A DNA stretch of 64,000 bases, taken from Bhargavaea sp. CC-171006 (GTDB lineage Bacteria; Bacillota; Bacilli; Bacillales_A; Planococcaceae). The stretch spans positions 1 through 64,000 of the forward strand of contig NZ_QUZH01000022.1 in the NCBI RefSeq assembly GCF_009761675.1. The letters are read 5' to 3'. The notes beneath the pieces were generated by a model, which had not been told where the DNA came from, ran no database searches, and saw only the letters and a program-made list of their open reading frames with translations. The first letter of the stretch is position 1, and every line of letters starts with the position of its first letter. The translations under genes and the position numbers were made by a program. Of the stretch, positions 25,689 through 33,740 are shown in pieces.

Positions 25689-26747
25689 ATGAATCAAAAG
25701 ATTTTTTATGGTGTCGATTTAATTAAAGTGATTGCCATACTGAGTGTGGTCAGTGTTCACTTCCTTCTGAACACCGATTTTTACAATTCCCCCATTATTG
25801 GGACATCGTTGACTCTCCAAGTTTTCTGGCGGCAATTGTTCATTGTTTGTGTTCCACTTTTCTTAATTGCAACGGGATTCCTTCAGTGGAAGAAGGAATG
25901 GAATAAAAAGTATTTCAAGAGCGTTCTCAATGTTATATATATTTATTTGGTTTTATCAGTTGTCATCATACTTGCAAGAGCTTTATATTTTGGGGAAGAG
26001 CGTACAATTCTGGAGTGGATCCAAAGCGTATTTGAATTCAAGGGTATTCGGTATGCTTGGTACGTTGAAATGTATATCGGCCTTGCTTTGCTGATCCCCT
26101 TTTTAAATAACATCTGGAAAGCTTTTAAAACTAAAAAGGAATTCCAGGTCTTCCTGCTGATTCTTATATTCACCACATCTGTTCCTGGTTTTTGGAATGT
26201 TTTTAATAACGACATCCCCTACTTGTCTGTGATCGAGTTCCCGGATTTTTGGATGAGATTGTACCCAATTACTTTTTATTTTCTGGGAGTATATATAAGA
26301 AAACACGGTTTAAGCATTTCTCCTATGCGCTCCTTTTTCATGTTTTTGATTGTTACTTCTATCGAAACAGCAATCATTTGCATCAAGAGTGGTGATGGAA
26401 CCATTGTGAACGCCGTCGGTGGTTATCACTCCATTTTAATTGTTGTCCAATCAGTTTTCTTATTTGCTGCCTTTTATAAAATGGAAGCTCCCGTCTCAAA
26501 AATCGGTAAAGTGATGTCAATACCCATCACCTCAATTTCTGTTTTGACATTAGATATTTATCTTGCTTCTGCAATTACGGACAAGTTTGTCTATCAGTAT
26601 TTCTATGAACACTTCTTTACCACACAAAAATACGCCATTCTGTATGCACCGCTATGCGTCATTTCCTCTTTTGTCCTCGCTTATTCTATAGCGCTGTTGA
26701 GGCACAGACTGTTGCCCCTAAAACGACGCAACAAAACAGGGAAATAA
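25689..26747 (+). CDS. Acyltransferase-3 family membrane protein
   Basis: 352 residues from the ATG at 25689, with GAGGAGG 5 bases upstream. About ten hydrophobic segments and the N-terminal GVDLIKVIAILSVVSVHF with its conserved His match the acyltransferase-3 (WecH/OatA/NRF-6) family, which O-acetylates sugars or peptidoglycan in the membrane. No extra SGNH domain is present. Base composition is clearly lower in GC than the neighbours and the gene stands alone on the plus strand with its own terminator, so horizontal gain is likely. The acceptor sugar is unknown. Confidence 0.8.
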   Translation: MNQKIFYGVDLIKVIAILSVVSVHFLLNTDFYNSPIIGTSLTLQVFWRQLFIVCVPLFLIATGFLQWKKEWNKKYFKSVLNVIYIYLVLSVVIILARALYFGEERTILEWIQSVFEFKGIRYAWYVEMYIGLALLIPFLNNIWKAFKTKKEFQVFLLILIFTTSVPGFWNVFNNDIPYLSVIEFPDFWMRLYPITFYFLGVYIRKHGLSISPMRSFFMFLIVTSIETAIICIKSGDGTIVNAVGGYHSILIVVQSVFLFAAFYKMEAPVSKIGKVMSIPITSISVLTLDIYLASAITDKFVYQYFYEHFFTTQKYAILYAPLCVISSFVLAYSIALLRHRLLPLKRRNKTGK

Positions 26748-26758
26748 GCAGTAACTAT

Positions 26759-26791
26759 CAAAAAAGACCTCTCATGTTGAGGTCTTTTTTA
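26759..26791 (+). terminator. Terminator of the acyltransferase gene
   Basis: AAAAAAGACCTC pairs with GAGGTCTTTTTT around a short loop. Confidence 0.9.
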
Positions 26792-26815
26792 TTACAATCA
26801 CGATCCTAGAAAGCA

Positions 26816-26843
26816 TAAAAAAACCGGACATCCGCCCGGTTTC
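26816..26843 (-). terminator. Terminator of the ypsC-like gene
   Basis: Minus-strand AAACCGG pairs with CCGGTTT around GCGGATGT, then TTTTTATG. Confidence 0.8.
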
Positions 26844-26854
26844 CCCACTTAAAA

Positions 26855-27988
26855 TCAATCTCTTTTCTTTTGTCCCCAGAATTGGTAATAGTCAGTGCGG
26901 ATGAAACCGTTGAAGAGTTTACGCTTCTTGGTTGCTTTCCGTCCGAAGAGATCTTCGAAGTTCTCCATGGATGAAAGCATGTAGACCGACCATGTCGGGT
27001 ACTGTTTCATCACCTGGCCGAGTCCGCGGATGACTTGTTCAACTTCCTCGACTTCGCCGATCCGCTCGCCATATGGAGGGTTGGAGGCCATGACGCCATT
27101 AGCTTTGTCAGTAGTGAAGTCGGCAGCCTGCATCTGTTTAAAGTGAATGAGATCGGCAAATCCGGCTTCAGCGGCGTTGTCTTCGGCGATTTTGATCATT
27201 CGGTGATCAATATCGGTACCTGTGATGTCGAGTTGGACATCGTAGTCGGCGACGCTGTCTGCATGGGCCCGGACGTCTTCCCATACGGAAGCGTTCATCC
27301 ATGGCCATTGTTCGCTCACGAATTCCCGATTGTAGCCGGGGGCGAGGTTCTGGCCGATCATGGCCGCTTCGATCGCCAGTGTACCGGAGCCGCAGAATGG
27401 ATCGTGGAACGGCCTGTCAGGGCTCCAGCGAGTCAGCTGGACAAGTGCAGCGGCAAGCGTTTCCTTGAGCGGCGCATCTCCCTGCCCCACCCGATAGCCC
27501 CTTTTGTGGAGACCGGCTCCGCTCGTGTCAATCGTGAGTGTTGCCACGTCTTTCAGCACGGACACTTCAATTTTGAACAGCGCTCCGGTTTCCGGCAAAA
27601 TGCCTCGCCGGCCATAGGCCCCGTTCAGCCGTTCGACGATGGCTTTCTTGGTGATCGCCTGGCAGTCACGCACACTGCCGAGCTGGGATTTGACGGACTT
27701 TCCGCTCACCGGGAACTCGGCGTCTGCCGGAAGGTAGTCCTCCCACGGGATCGACTTGACACCCTCAAACAGATCGTCGAATGTGATTGCCTTGAACTCG
27801 CCGGCAACGATTTTGACACGGTCGGCAATACGGAGCCACAGGTTTGCCCGCGCGATTGCGGTTTCGTCCCCTTCAAAATAGATCTTCCCGTTTTCAACGG
27901 TCGGCTCATAGCCGAGCGCGCGGACCTCGTCGGCAACAGGCTTCTCCAGACCCATCGCTGCGGTCGCCACCAGTTTGAATATAGTCAT
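26855..27988 (-). CDS. ypsC: THUMP-domain RNA methyltransferase (RlmL/YpsC family)
   Basis: 377 residues (B. subtilis YpsC 385). An N-terminal THUMP-type RNA-binding region (about 50-160) precedes a Rossmann methyltransferase with DPFCGSGTLAIEAA (SAM loop, about residue 197) and the amino-methyltransferase motif NPPYGER (about residue 302). Homology suggests N2-guanine methylation of 23S rRNA; the exact base is not proven. The ATG at 27988 has GAGGAGTGG 9 bases upstream. It lies just downstream of rnpB, as in B. subtilis. Confidence 0.9.
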   Translation of the reverse strand: MTIFKLVATAAMGLEKPVADEVRALGYEPTVENGKIYFEGDETAIARANLWLRIADRVKIVAGEFKAITFDDLFEGVKSIPWEDYLPADAEFPVSGKSVKSQLGSVRDCQAITKKAIVERLNGAYGRRGILPETGALFKIEVSVLKDVATLTIDTSGAGLHKRGYRVGQGDAPLKETLAAALVQLTRWSPDRPFHDPFCGSGTLAIEAAMIGQNLAPGYNREFVSEQWPWMNASVWEDVRAHADSVADYDVQLDITGTDIDHRMIKIAEDNAAEAGFADLIHFKQMQAADFTTDKANGVMASNPPYGERIGEVEEVEQVIRGLGQVMKQYPTWSVYMLSSMENFEDLFGRKATKKRKLFNGFIRTDYYQFWGQKKRD

Positions 27989-28048
27989 CGTATCGTACCA
28001 CTCCTCACCGCCGGGACGTTCCCCGGCGAGTCTGCTGTATGTATCGTA

Positions 28049-28084
28049 CAAAAGAAACGCCCTCCTGTCATGGGAGAGCGTTTC
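28049..28084 (-). terminator. Terminator of rnpB
   Basis: Minus-strand GAAACGCTCTCC pairs with GGAGGGCGTTTC around CATGACA, followed by TTTTG. Confidence 0.8.
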
Positions 28085-28099
28085 GTTACATGCAAATAT

Positions 28100-28500
28100 A
28101 CCGTCGCCATTCGATAAGCCATGTTTTGTTCCATCGTACTCAGACGGCTTACGCCTCGTACTCCGGCGGTAATCATCTATCTACAGGCTTCTGCCTGTCC
28201 CTTCCTCCGTTCGTTTCCTTCGGAAGGACGCCCCTACCAAAATTTGGGTTTCTCGCTCGAGGGGTTTACCCGTTCCACCCGCACCGTTTCCGATGCGACT
28301 ACGTCACTGTGGCACTTTTCAGGGGATCTCTGCCATATCCCAAAGGACTTAGGCATTATCCCCGCCGTCAGACCCGGAAGGATCTGCCCCGGCTTATGAC
28401 TTTGCCGGGCACGAACACTACGGTCATCTCAGAACCGTGCGAGCATGGACTTTCCTCTACAACCCGAAGTTGCAGCGATTACCTGAATGGCGACTTTGGC
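28100..28500 (-). ncRNA. rnpB: RNase P RNA, Bacillus (class B) type
   Basis: About 400 nt, the catalytic RNA that trims tRNA 5' ends. Conserved stretches are visible in order: GTAATCGCTGC, GAGGAAAGTCCATGCTCGC, GAAGTCATAAGC-like and AAGTGCCACAGTGACG segments, AAACCCCTCGAGCGAGAAAC with CCAAATTTTGGTAGGGG (a class B signature), GTAGATAGATGATTACCGCC, and the 3' piece ACAAAACATGGCTTATC. The ends GTCGCCATTC and GAATGGCGAC pair as helix P1, which fixes the boundaries to within a few bases. Position between ypsC and gpsB matches B. subtilis. Confidence 0.96.
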
Positions 28501-28507
28501 AACGATC

Positions 28508-28536
28508 ATCATACCATAAACGCGCCCCGGAATCAA
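28508..28536 (-). promoter_or_regulatory. Sigma-A promoter of rnpB
   Basis: Minus-strand TTGATT (28536-28531), exactly 17 bases, TATGAT (28513-28508). The expected start at about 28501 agrees with the P1 end of the RNA. Confidence 0.85.
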
Positions 28537-28583
28537 ATGGAACATCCTTCCACTCGTTTTCATTCCTGGGCGCGTTCTGTGCA

Positions 28584-28883
28584 TCAGTCGTTCAGTTTAT
28601 TTCCGAATACATGGCGCTCGAGATTCGACAACCGCTTCAGGATGTCGAAGTTCGTTGTGCCTGTCTGCTGAGGTGCCGGTGCGGATGACCGGCTTTTCAG
28701 CTCTTCGATTTCCTCGGTAAGCCGCCTGTTTTCTTCGGTCAGTGCGGCAATCTTCTTGTTGAATGCTTCATAGTCTTGGATGATTTCATCGAGAAAATGA
28801 TCAACTTCGTCCGGCTTGTATCCCCGGACTCCAGTTTTGAATTCGTGTTCGAGGATTTCCTTGGCGGTGAGTTTAGTCTCCAT
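28584..28883 (-). CDS. gpsB: Cell-division adaptor GpsB
   Basis: 99 residues. The N-terminal DivIVA-type domain ([18 protein letters not shown], with [12 protein letters not shown]) binds the membrane and the tails of class A PBPs; a coiled coil (about 38-68) and a short C-terminal trimerising segment ([14 protein letters not shown]) follow. It moves PBP1 between side wall and septum, and its target PonA is also in this window at 33.7-36.5 kb. It is a single gene just upstream of rnpB. Confidence 0.94.
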   Translation of the reverse strand: METKLTAKEILEHEFKTGVRGYKPDEVDHFLDEIIQDYEAFNKKIAALTEENRRLTEEIEELKSRSSAPAPQQTGTTNFDILKRLSNLERHVFGNKLND

Positions 28884-29042
28884 GACTCTCGTCCTTCCGT
28901 CTTTGCTTGCTTCCTTAAATTATAGCATATTTTGCCCGCGCGTGTTTAACTCTGTCGGAAAGAATAGGACCTATGTCGGAATCTGCGCTTGCCCGGGAAA
29001 TAGTCGGAAGACTCCACTATGAATATTTCCCCGCTCCGATTC

Positions 29043-30290
29043 TTATTTTCCCTGTTTTCTGCGTACGCGGGCCAGGCGGCTTTCAAAACGTTCCTGCCAC
29101 CGCTCTTTCCGGAAGGGTTTCAGCGCCTTCATGTTCTTCAACAGCCCTGCGGCACGGAGACAGTTCATCTCCGCTTCGGGCAGATTGCCCAGGCGATGTT
29201 CCTGCAGCTTTGCCAGCTCCTCGAGAGCCTGCAGGGTTTTCCCTTCATCAAGCCCGCCCTTATAGGCTTGCAGAAAAGCGGATTCCGCATCCTTATAACG
29301 CTGCTCTTTCTTCAGGAGGAAACCGAGATAATAATACGCTTCATCGGTTTCATCGAAAAAGACATTCGTCACTTCTTCGAGCACCTCGCGGCTTTTTTCG
29401 TATGCTTTCAAATCACCGAACCATTTGCCGATGTTTGTATGCGGAAGCGGGGTCTCTTCTTCATTCTCTTTCATGAGCAGGGACGTCAGCTTGGAAAACA
29501 GCGTTACAAGTGACAGCAGGTCCCACTCATTATGACGAAGGACGCGGAGCAGAAGGTCCGGGTTCCCGCTGCGTACTGCATCGGTGTATATGATCGGCGC
29601 AAGGAAGCCCGGCACATCGTCTTCCCGGTGAAAGTCGAGTACTTCTTCCTCGACTGATTTTAACGAGAAACTGTCCAGGCTGCCCTTCCAGATGCGCCGG
29701 GTCCCCTGGAGCAGGTCGATATGCGCGGGGTCGGGAAGGTTCGGCAGATGATCCCGGTTCATCGTCCAGCGGGTCTGGAGCTGAGGCCAGTCAAAACTCT
29801 TTCCGTTGTAGGTGACAAGGGTGCGTCCCGGTTTCCAGAGGCCGGTCTCGAACAAAAACGCCGTTTCGTGTGCCGGATCTGCCAAAACATATTGGTCGAG
29901 CGTGAAATCCTCCCCGTCCGTCGAAAGAAGGCCGGCCATGAAAATGAGAGACCCGGTCCCCTTCAGGCCAGTCGTCTCCGTATCAAAAAACAGAAGTTTC
30001 TTCTCATCTCCTTCAGCGAAGGGATGGATGCCGTCCGATCCGGACCAGACCGATGCCGCTTCTTCGAGCATGCCAAGCGCCAGTCCGCCATGCACGGTAT
30101 CCGCTGGATAGTGTGTCCGCTTCAGGAAGACCGTGCCGAATTGGTTGTCGATGCGCTTTAATCCGGCCGTCTCCCACCGCTCCGCATATTCCGGAGCGGA
30201 CGGCTTCTTGTAGGCCGTTTCCTTCACTTTTTCGGCAGGTGCCTTTTTCAGCATCTTCTTCATCTGCATCAGACGGTTTTCATAGGACAT
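29043..30290 (-). CDS. mrfB: Mitomycin repair factor B (DEDD exonuclease YprB)
   Basis: 415 residues. An RNase H-like exonuclease domain (about 95-265) holds FDTETTGL (first Asp-Glu pair), a second Asp in YNGKSFDWP, and ..NEWDLLSL at the end, consistent with DEDD nucleases. The C-terminal third has TPR-like helices (DEAYYYLGFLLKKEQRYKDAE). In B. subtilis YprB (MrfB) works with YprA (MrfA) in a repair pathway for mitomycin C damage that is independent of UvrABC. It follows mrfA by 6 bp, so the two are one operon. Confidence 0.88.
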   Translation of the reverse strand: MSYENRLMQMKKMLKKAPAEKVKETAYKKPSAPEYAERWETAGLKRIDNQFGTVFLKRTHYPADTVHGGLALGMLEEAASVWSGSDGIHPFAEGDEKKLLFFDTETTGLKGTGSLIFMAGLLSTDGEDFTLDQYVLADPAHETAFLFETGLWKPGRTLVTYNGKSFDWPQLQTRWTMNRDHLPNLPDPAHIDLLQGTRRIWKGSLDSFSLKSVEEEVLDFHREDDVPGFLAPIIYTDAVRSGNPDLLLRVLRHNEWDLLSLVTLFSKLTSLLMKENEEETPLPHTNIGKWFGDLKAYEKSREVLEEVTNVFFDETDEAYYYLGFLLKKEQRYKDAESAFLQAYKGGLDEGKTLQALEELAKLQEHRLGNLPEAEMNCLRAAGLLKNMKALKPFRKERWQERFESRLARVRRKQGK

Positions 30291-30296
30291 CGCGGC

Positions 30297-32567
30297 TCAC
30301 CCCGCAAGCTTTCTGAGAAGCTCTGCGACACGGCGCTTAATGTTGCCGCCAGATTCCTGGGCGCCGATGCAAACCGGACATCCGGACTCGCACGGACATG
30401 ACTCGACGTGCCCCGCCGTCTGTTCGAGGAGATCCGGCCACATGCCGTGGATGCGTTTGCTGAGGCCGATACCGCCCGGATAGCTGTCGTACACGAAGAA
30501 CGTCGGCCGCTTGGTGTGGACAGCTTTGACTTGCGGGACGACATGGATGTCGGAACGGTCACAGCTGACGAACATCGGGATGAACGAATGCATCGCATAG
30601 GCGGCGCCGGTCATGGCGTCGGTCAGGTCGGATTCCGTCCAGTCCCCCGGCCGCTCAAACGACAGCCAGGCGGAAGACGTGTGCATCTCCTCTGCCGGAA
30701 GTGTGATCGGCCCGGAACCGATATTGTCATGGGTGTCGAACCGGATCTTCTTGAAGATGGTCGGCATGGCGAGTACGGCGATGTCTCCGAACGACTCGGT
30801 ATGGTCTCCCCGGTCCTCGAATTCATCTTCCGCAATGACCTTGAGCTCGACGGCCAGGTTGGCATCGGTGAAGTAATCGACATCGACTTCCCGTACGTAT
30901 GCCTTCTTTTCTTCCCAGTCGAGTTCCTCGACCTGGTACTGGGTGCCCTGGTGAATGTAGATTGCTTCTTCGTGAAGCAGCGTCATTGCGCTGTAGCGGT
31001 CCATCTCACCGATGACTGTCGTGTCGCGCGGGACCGACTTGTCGATGATGATGACGTTCTCCTGGGATGCTGACCGCAGGCTGATCTCGCTTGCCGGGAA
31101 CCGCTCGCTCATCCAGTGCCACTTGTCTCCCGCCTGGACGAGGATGCCCTCTGAAGCAAGGAAGGCGAGCAGCTCCTGCACGTCAAACTCGCCGTACTGT
31201 TCGTCAAGTGTGAACGGCAGCTCGAACGAGGCGCATTTCAGATGGTCCATGAGAATCAGGATGTTGTCCGGATGGATGCGCGCCTCTTCCGGAGACTGGC
31301 CGAACAGGTACTCCGGATGGTCAATCACATACTGGTCAAGCGGCAGCGATTGCGCGACATAGATGATCAGCGCCTCGTCCTGGCGGCGTCCCGCCCGTCC
31401 AGCCTGCTGCCAGGCACTTGCGATGTTCCCCGGATAGCCCGTCATGATGCACGCCTGCAGCTGCCCGATATCCACGCCGAGCTCAAGCGCATTTGTCGAG
31501 ACGACGGTCTTGATGTTCCCGTTCCGGAGGCCCTTTTCGATTTCCCTCCGCTCCGACGGAAGATAACCGCCCCGGTAGCCGCGGATCGTCGTGTCCGACA
31601 GCTTCTTCTTTGTCATCTCTTTCATATACGTAACTAGCATCTCGACGCGCACCCGGCTTTTGGCGAAAACAATGGTCTGGATGTTCTCTTGGTAGAGCCT
31701 GCGGGCAAGATCACGCACCTCCAGCACCGCAGATCTGCGGATTCCGAATGTCGGGTGCACCACGGGGGGATTATAAAAGATGAAGTGCTTTTTGCCCGAC
31801 GGCGCGCCGTTGTCTGCGATCAGCGCCATCTCCCGATTCGCGAGCGACTCCGCGAGTTCCTTCGGATTGGCGATTGTGGCGGACGTACAAATGATGACCG
31901 GGTCACTGCCGTAATAGCGCGCAATCCTTACCAGCCTGCGAAGCACATGGGAGACATGGCTGCCGAAGACCCCTTTATACGTATGAAGCTCGTCGATCAC
32001 GATATACTTAAGATTTTCAAAAAGCGAGACCCACTTCGTATGGTGCGGCAGGATCCCCGAGTGGAGCATGTCCGGATTTGTCATGATGATATGGCCGGAC
32101 TTCCTTACTTTCTGGCGGATGCCCGGGCTCGTATCCCCATCATACGTGTGGCTGAGGATTTCCTCTCCACTTTCTTCGATGAGCCGGTGAAGGTCCGCCA
32201 TCTGATCCTGTGCAAGGGCTTTTGTCGGAAACAGATAAAGCGCACGGGACGACCGGTCTTCCAGCACCGACTGCAGAACGGGCAGGTGATAGCAGAGGGA
32301 CTTTCCCGAGGCGGTCGGTGTCACTGCAGTAAATGACCTGCCGGAAAAGGCCAGGTCGAACGCTTCGCGCTGGTGTGTATACAGCCGTCTGATCCCGCGT
32401 GACTCGAGCGCTTTCCGGATTGACGGATGAAGCCGATCGGGGAAAGGGGCGTAGCGGGCCTCCTTCCCCTCAATCACGCGGTGATGCCGGACCGATTCCT
32501 GCATTTCCGGATCGGCCAGCCACTCACCGACCAGTTCACCGATGGTCTTTTGTTTGTTCAGCACCAT
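30297..32567 (-). CDS. mrfA: Mitomycin repair factor A (DEAD/DEAH helicase YprA)
   Basis: 756 residues with two RecA-like helicase domains: TPTASGKSLCY (Walker A), DELHTY (motif II, DEVH-like), then the C-terminal helicase motif QQAGRAGRR near residue 390. The C-terminal DUF1998 region ends with a four-cysteine metal site in SCPCESGCPVC. MrfA is a 3'-5' helicase that acts with MrfB on mitomycin C lesions in B. subtilis. It overlaps the yppE end by 32 bases and precedes mrfB by 6 bp. Confidence 0.9.
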   Translation of the reverse strand: MVLNKQKTIGELVGEWLADPEMQESVRHHRVIEGKEARYAPFPDRLHPSIRKALESRGIRRLYTHQREAFDLAFSGRSFTAVTPTASGKSLCYHLPVLQSVLEDRSSRALYLFPTKALAQDQMADLHRLIEESGEEILSHTYDGDTSPGIRQKVRKSGHIIMTNPDMLHSGILPHHTKWVSLFENLKYIVIDELHTYKGVFGSHVSHVLRRLVRIARYYGSDPVIICTSATIANPKELAESLANREMALIADNGAPSGKKHFIFYNPPVVHPTFGIRRSAVLEVRDLARRLYQENIQTIVFAKSRVRVEMLVTYMKEMTKKKLSDTTIRGYRGGYLPSERREIEKGLRNGNIKTVVSTNALELGVDIGQLQACIMTGYPGNIASAWQQAGRAGRRQDEALIIYVAQSLPLDQYVIDHPEYLFGQSPEEARIHPDNILILMDHLKCASFELPFTLDEQYGEFDVQELLAFLASEGILVQAGDKWHWMSERFPASEISLRSASQENVIIIDKSVPRDTTVIGEMDRYSAMTLLHEEAIYIHQGTQYQVEELDWEEKKAYVREVDVDYFTDANLAVELKVIAEDEFEDRGDHTESFGDIAVLAMPTIFKKIRFDTHDNIGSGPITLPAEEMHTSSAWLSFERPGDWTESDLTDAMTGAAYAMHSFIPMFVSCDRSDIHVVPQVKAVHTKRPTFFVYDSYPGGIGLSKRIHGMWPDLLEQTAGHVESCPCESGCPVCIGAQESGGNIKRRVAELLRKLAG

Positions 32568-32922
32568 CCGTCCCCTCCTCCATTGCCGCGATCATGGTCT
32601 TCAGCAAATACTCCGCTGATTGGATTGAATCATAGAACCGCTTCTTGCCGGTTTTCGGATAAAACGATTGAACGATGAACTGCGTCATCATGTCAGCCGC
32701 ATTCTCGATTTGTGCCTCGTGCACATGTTTCGGCCGCTCATGCCGGATCCACTCTTCTGACATTACCTTCCAGTCGGAAATCAGCTGGTGCACAGGGTCC
32801 GCATACGGCTTCACTTCTCCGAAAAAGTCCGGCTCCCGCTCCTCTTCCCTCATACGGGCGTGGCGGGGCCGGCATTTTCCGCATTCGTCCAGAAGCTCTT
32901 TGGTCATTTCATAAAGTTTCAT
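32536..32922 (-). CDS. yppE: YppE-like DUF1798 protein
   Basis: 128 residues, all-helical, matching the small DUF1798/YppE family (WKVMSEEWIRHERPKHVHEAQI). No biochemical function is known. It heads the yppE-mrfA-mrfB cluster, its 3' end overlapping the mrfA start by 32 bases, and is divergent from recU, with a 188-bp shared intergenic region. AAGGAAG precedes the ATG. Confidence 0.75.
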   Translation of the reverse strand: MKLYEMTKELLDECGKCRPRHARMREEEREPDFFGEVKPYADPVHQLISDWKVMSEEWIRHERPKHVHEAQIENAADMMTQFIVQSFYPKTGKKRFYDSIQSAEYLLKTMIAAMEEGTDGAEQTKDHR

Positions 32923-33058
32923 ATATATGGTCTTCCTTTTTTATTGGTTTTCTTCATCCTACCAAATATGATGATCAGTGACCACCTGGAGGGGAACAGA
33001 CATTCTTCGAATGGAGATTGTAAAAAACATCCTGCCCGCTTTCCGCAACCCGGCGGTG

Positions 33059-33076
33059 CCATAAGACGTCTTATGG
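33059..33076. promoter_or_regulatory. Perfect 18-bp palindrome at the recU promoter
   Basis: CCATAAGACGTCTTATGG is fully self-complementary. It covers the place where the -35 box of the recU promoter would be (TATGAT at 33083-33088), so it is a good candidate operator. It does not resemble the Bacillus LexA box (CGAAC-N4-GTTCG). The cognate regulator is unknown. Confidence 0.5.
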
Positions 33077-33079
33077 ATG

Positions 33080-33088
33080 TGGTATGAT
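33080..33088 (+). promoter_or_regulatory. Extended -10 promoter of recU-ponA
   Basis: TGG-TATGAT, an extended -10 box 22 bases before the recU start codon. There is no good -35; the palindrome occupies that position. Confidence 0.5.
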
Positions 33089-33110
33089 AAGTGAATGCGA
33101 GGTGAGAAAG

Positions 33111-33716
33111 ATGGCAATTCGCTATCCCGGCGGAAGAAAGTATACCCCGGCCGAAAAGCCCGCGGTGAAGTCTGCAAAAAAAGACTACTCGTTCAGCAAT
33201 AGGGGTAAGACATTGGAGGACGAGTTGGACGAGTCCAATGCCTACTATCTTGCAAACGGCATCGCGGTCATTCACAAGAAACCCGTACCCGTGCAGATTG
33301 TAAAGGTCGACTATCCGTCAAGAAGTGCCGCGGTCATCCGTGAAGCTTACTTTAAGACACCCTCGACGACCGACTACAACGGGATCTACCACGGCCATCA
33401 TATTGATTTTGACGCGAAGGAGACCGGAATCAGTTCCTCCTTTCCGCTGAAAAACATCCACGAGCACCAGGTCGAGCACATGCGGAGCGTGACCGACCAG
33501 GGAGGCACCGCTTTCCTGATCGTCAAGTTCACCGAAACCGAACGTTATTTTATTGTCCCGTTCGACCTGGTTGACCGTGCCTGGAAGCGGATGAAGGAAG
33601 GCGGCCGGAAATCCATTCCGGTCGCCGAACTTGAGGAAGATGCCGTCGAGTTTCACGCCGGATTCCGGCCGAGGCTCGACTATCTGGGCGCCATCGCGAA
33701 ATTAGGCATTTCTTAA
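33111..33716 (+). CDS. recU: Holliday junction resolvase RecU
   Basis: 201 residues (B. subtilis 206). The nuclease core has NRGKTLEDELDESN (about 32-45), the catalytic acidic residues and Lys in YNGIYHGHHIDFDAKET (about 90-105) and the QVEHM motif. It cuts Holliday junctions in recombination and helps segregate chromosomes. The ATG at 33111 follows GAGGTGAG by 5 bases. It is co-transcribed with ponA 24 bp downstream, the order found across Bacillales. Confidence 0.95.
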   Translation: MAIRYPGGRKYTPAEKPAVKSAKKDYSFSNRGKTLEDELDESNAYYLANGIAVIHKKPVPVQIVKVDYPSRSAAVIREAYFKTPSTTDYNGIYHGHHIDFDAKETGISSSFPLKNIHEHQVEHMRSVTDQGGTAFLIVKFTETERYFIVPFDLVDRAWKRMKEGGRKSIPVAELEEDAVEFHAGFRPRLDYLGAIAKLGIS

Positions 33717-33740
33717 CGCAATAGAAAGAGAGGAAAACCT

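Noticed and set aside
28039-28671. 210-codon plus-strand frame
   Set aside because: It covers rnpB on the opposite strand; the RNA gene is certain.
17330-33716. Defence island or prophage
   Set aside because: DynA, ypvA, mrfAB and recU are conserved core genes of Bacillales in their usual order; no phage or restriction genes are seen.
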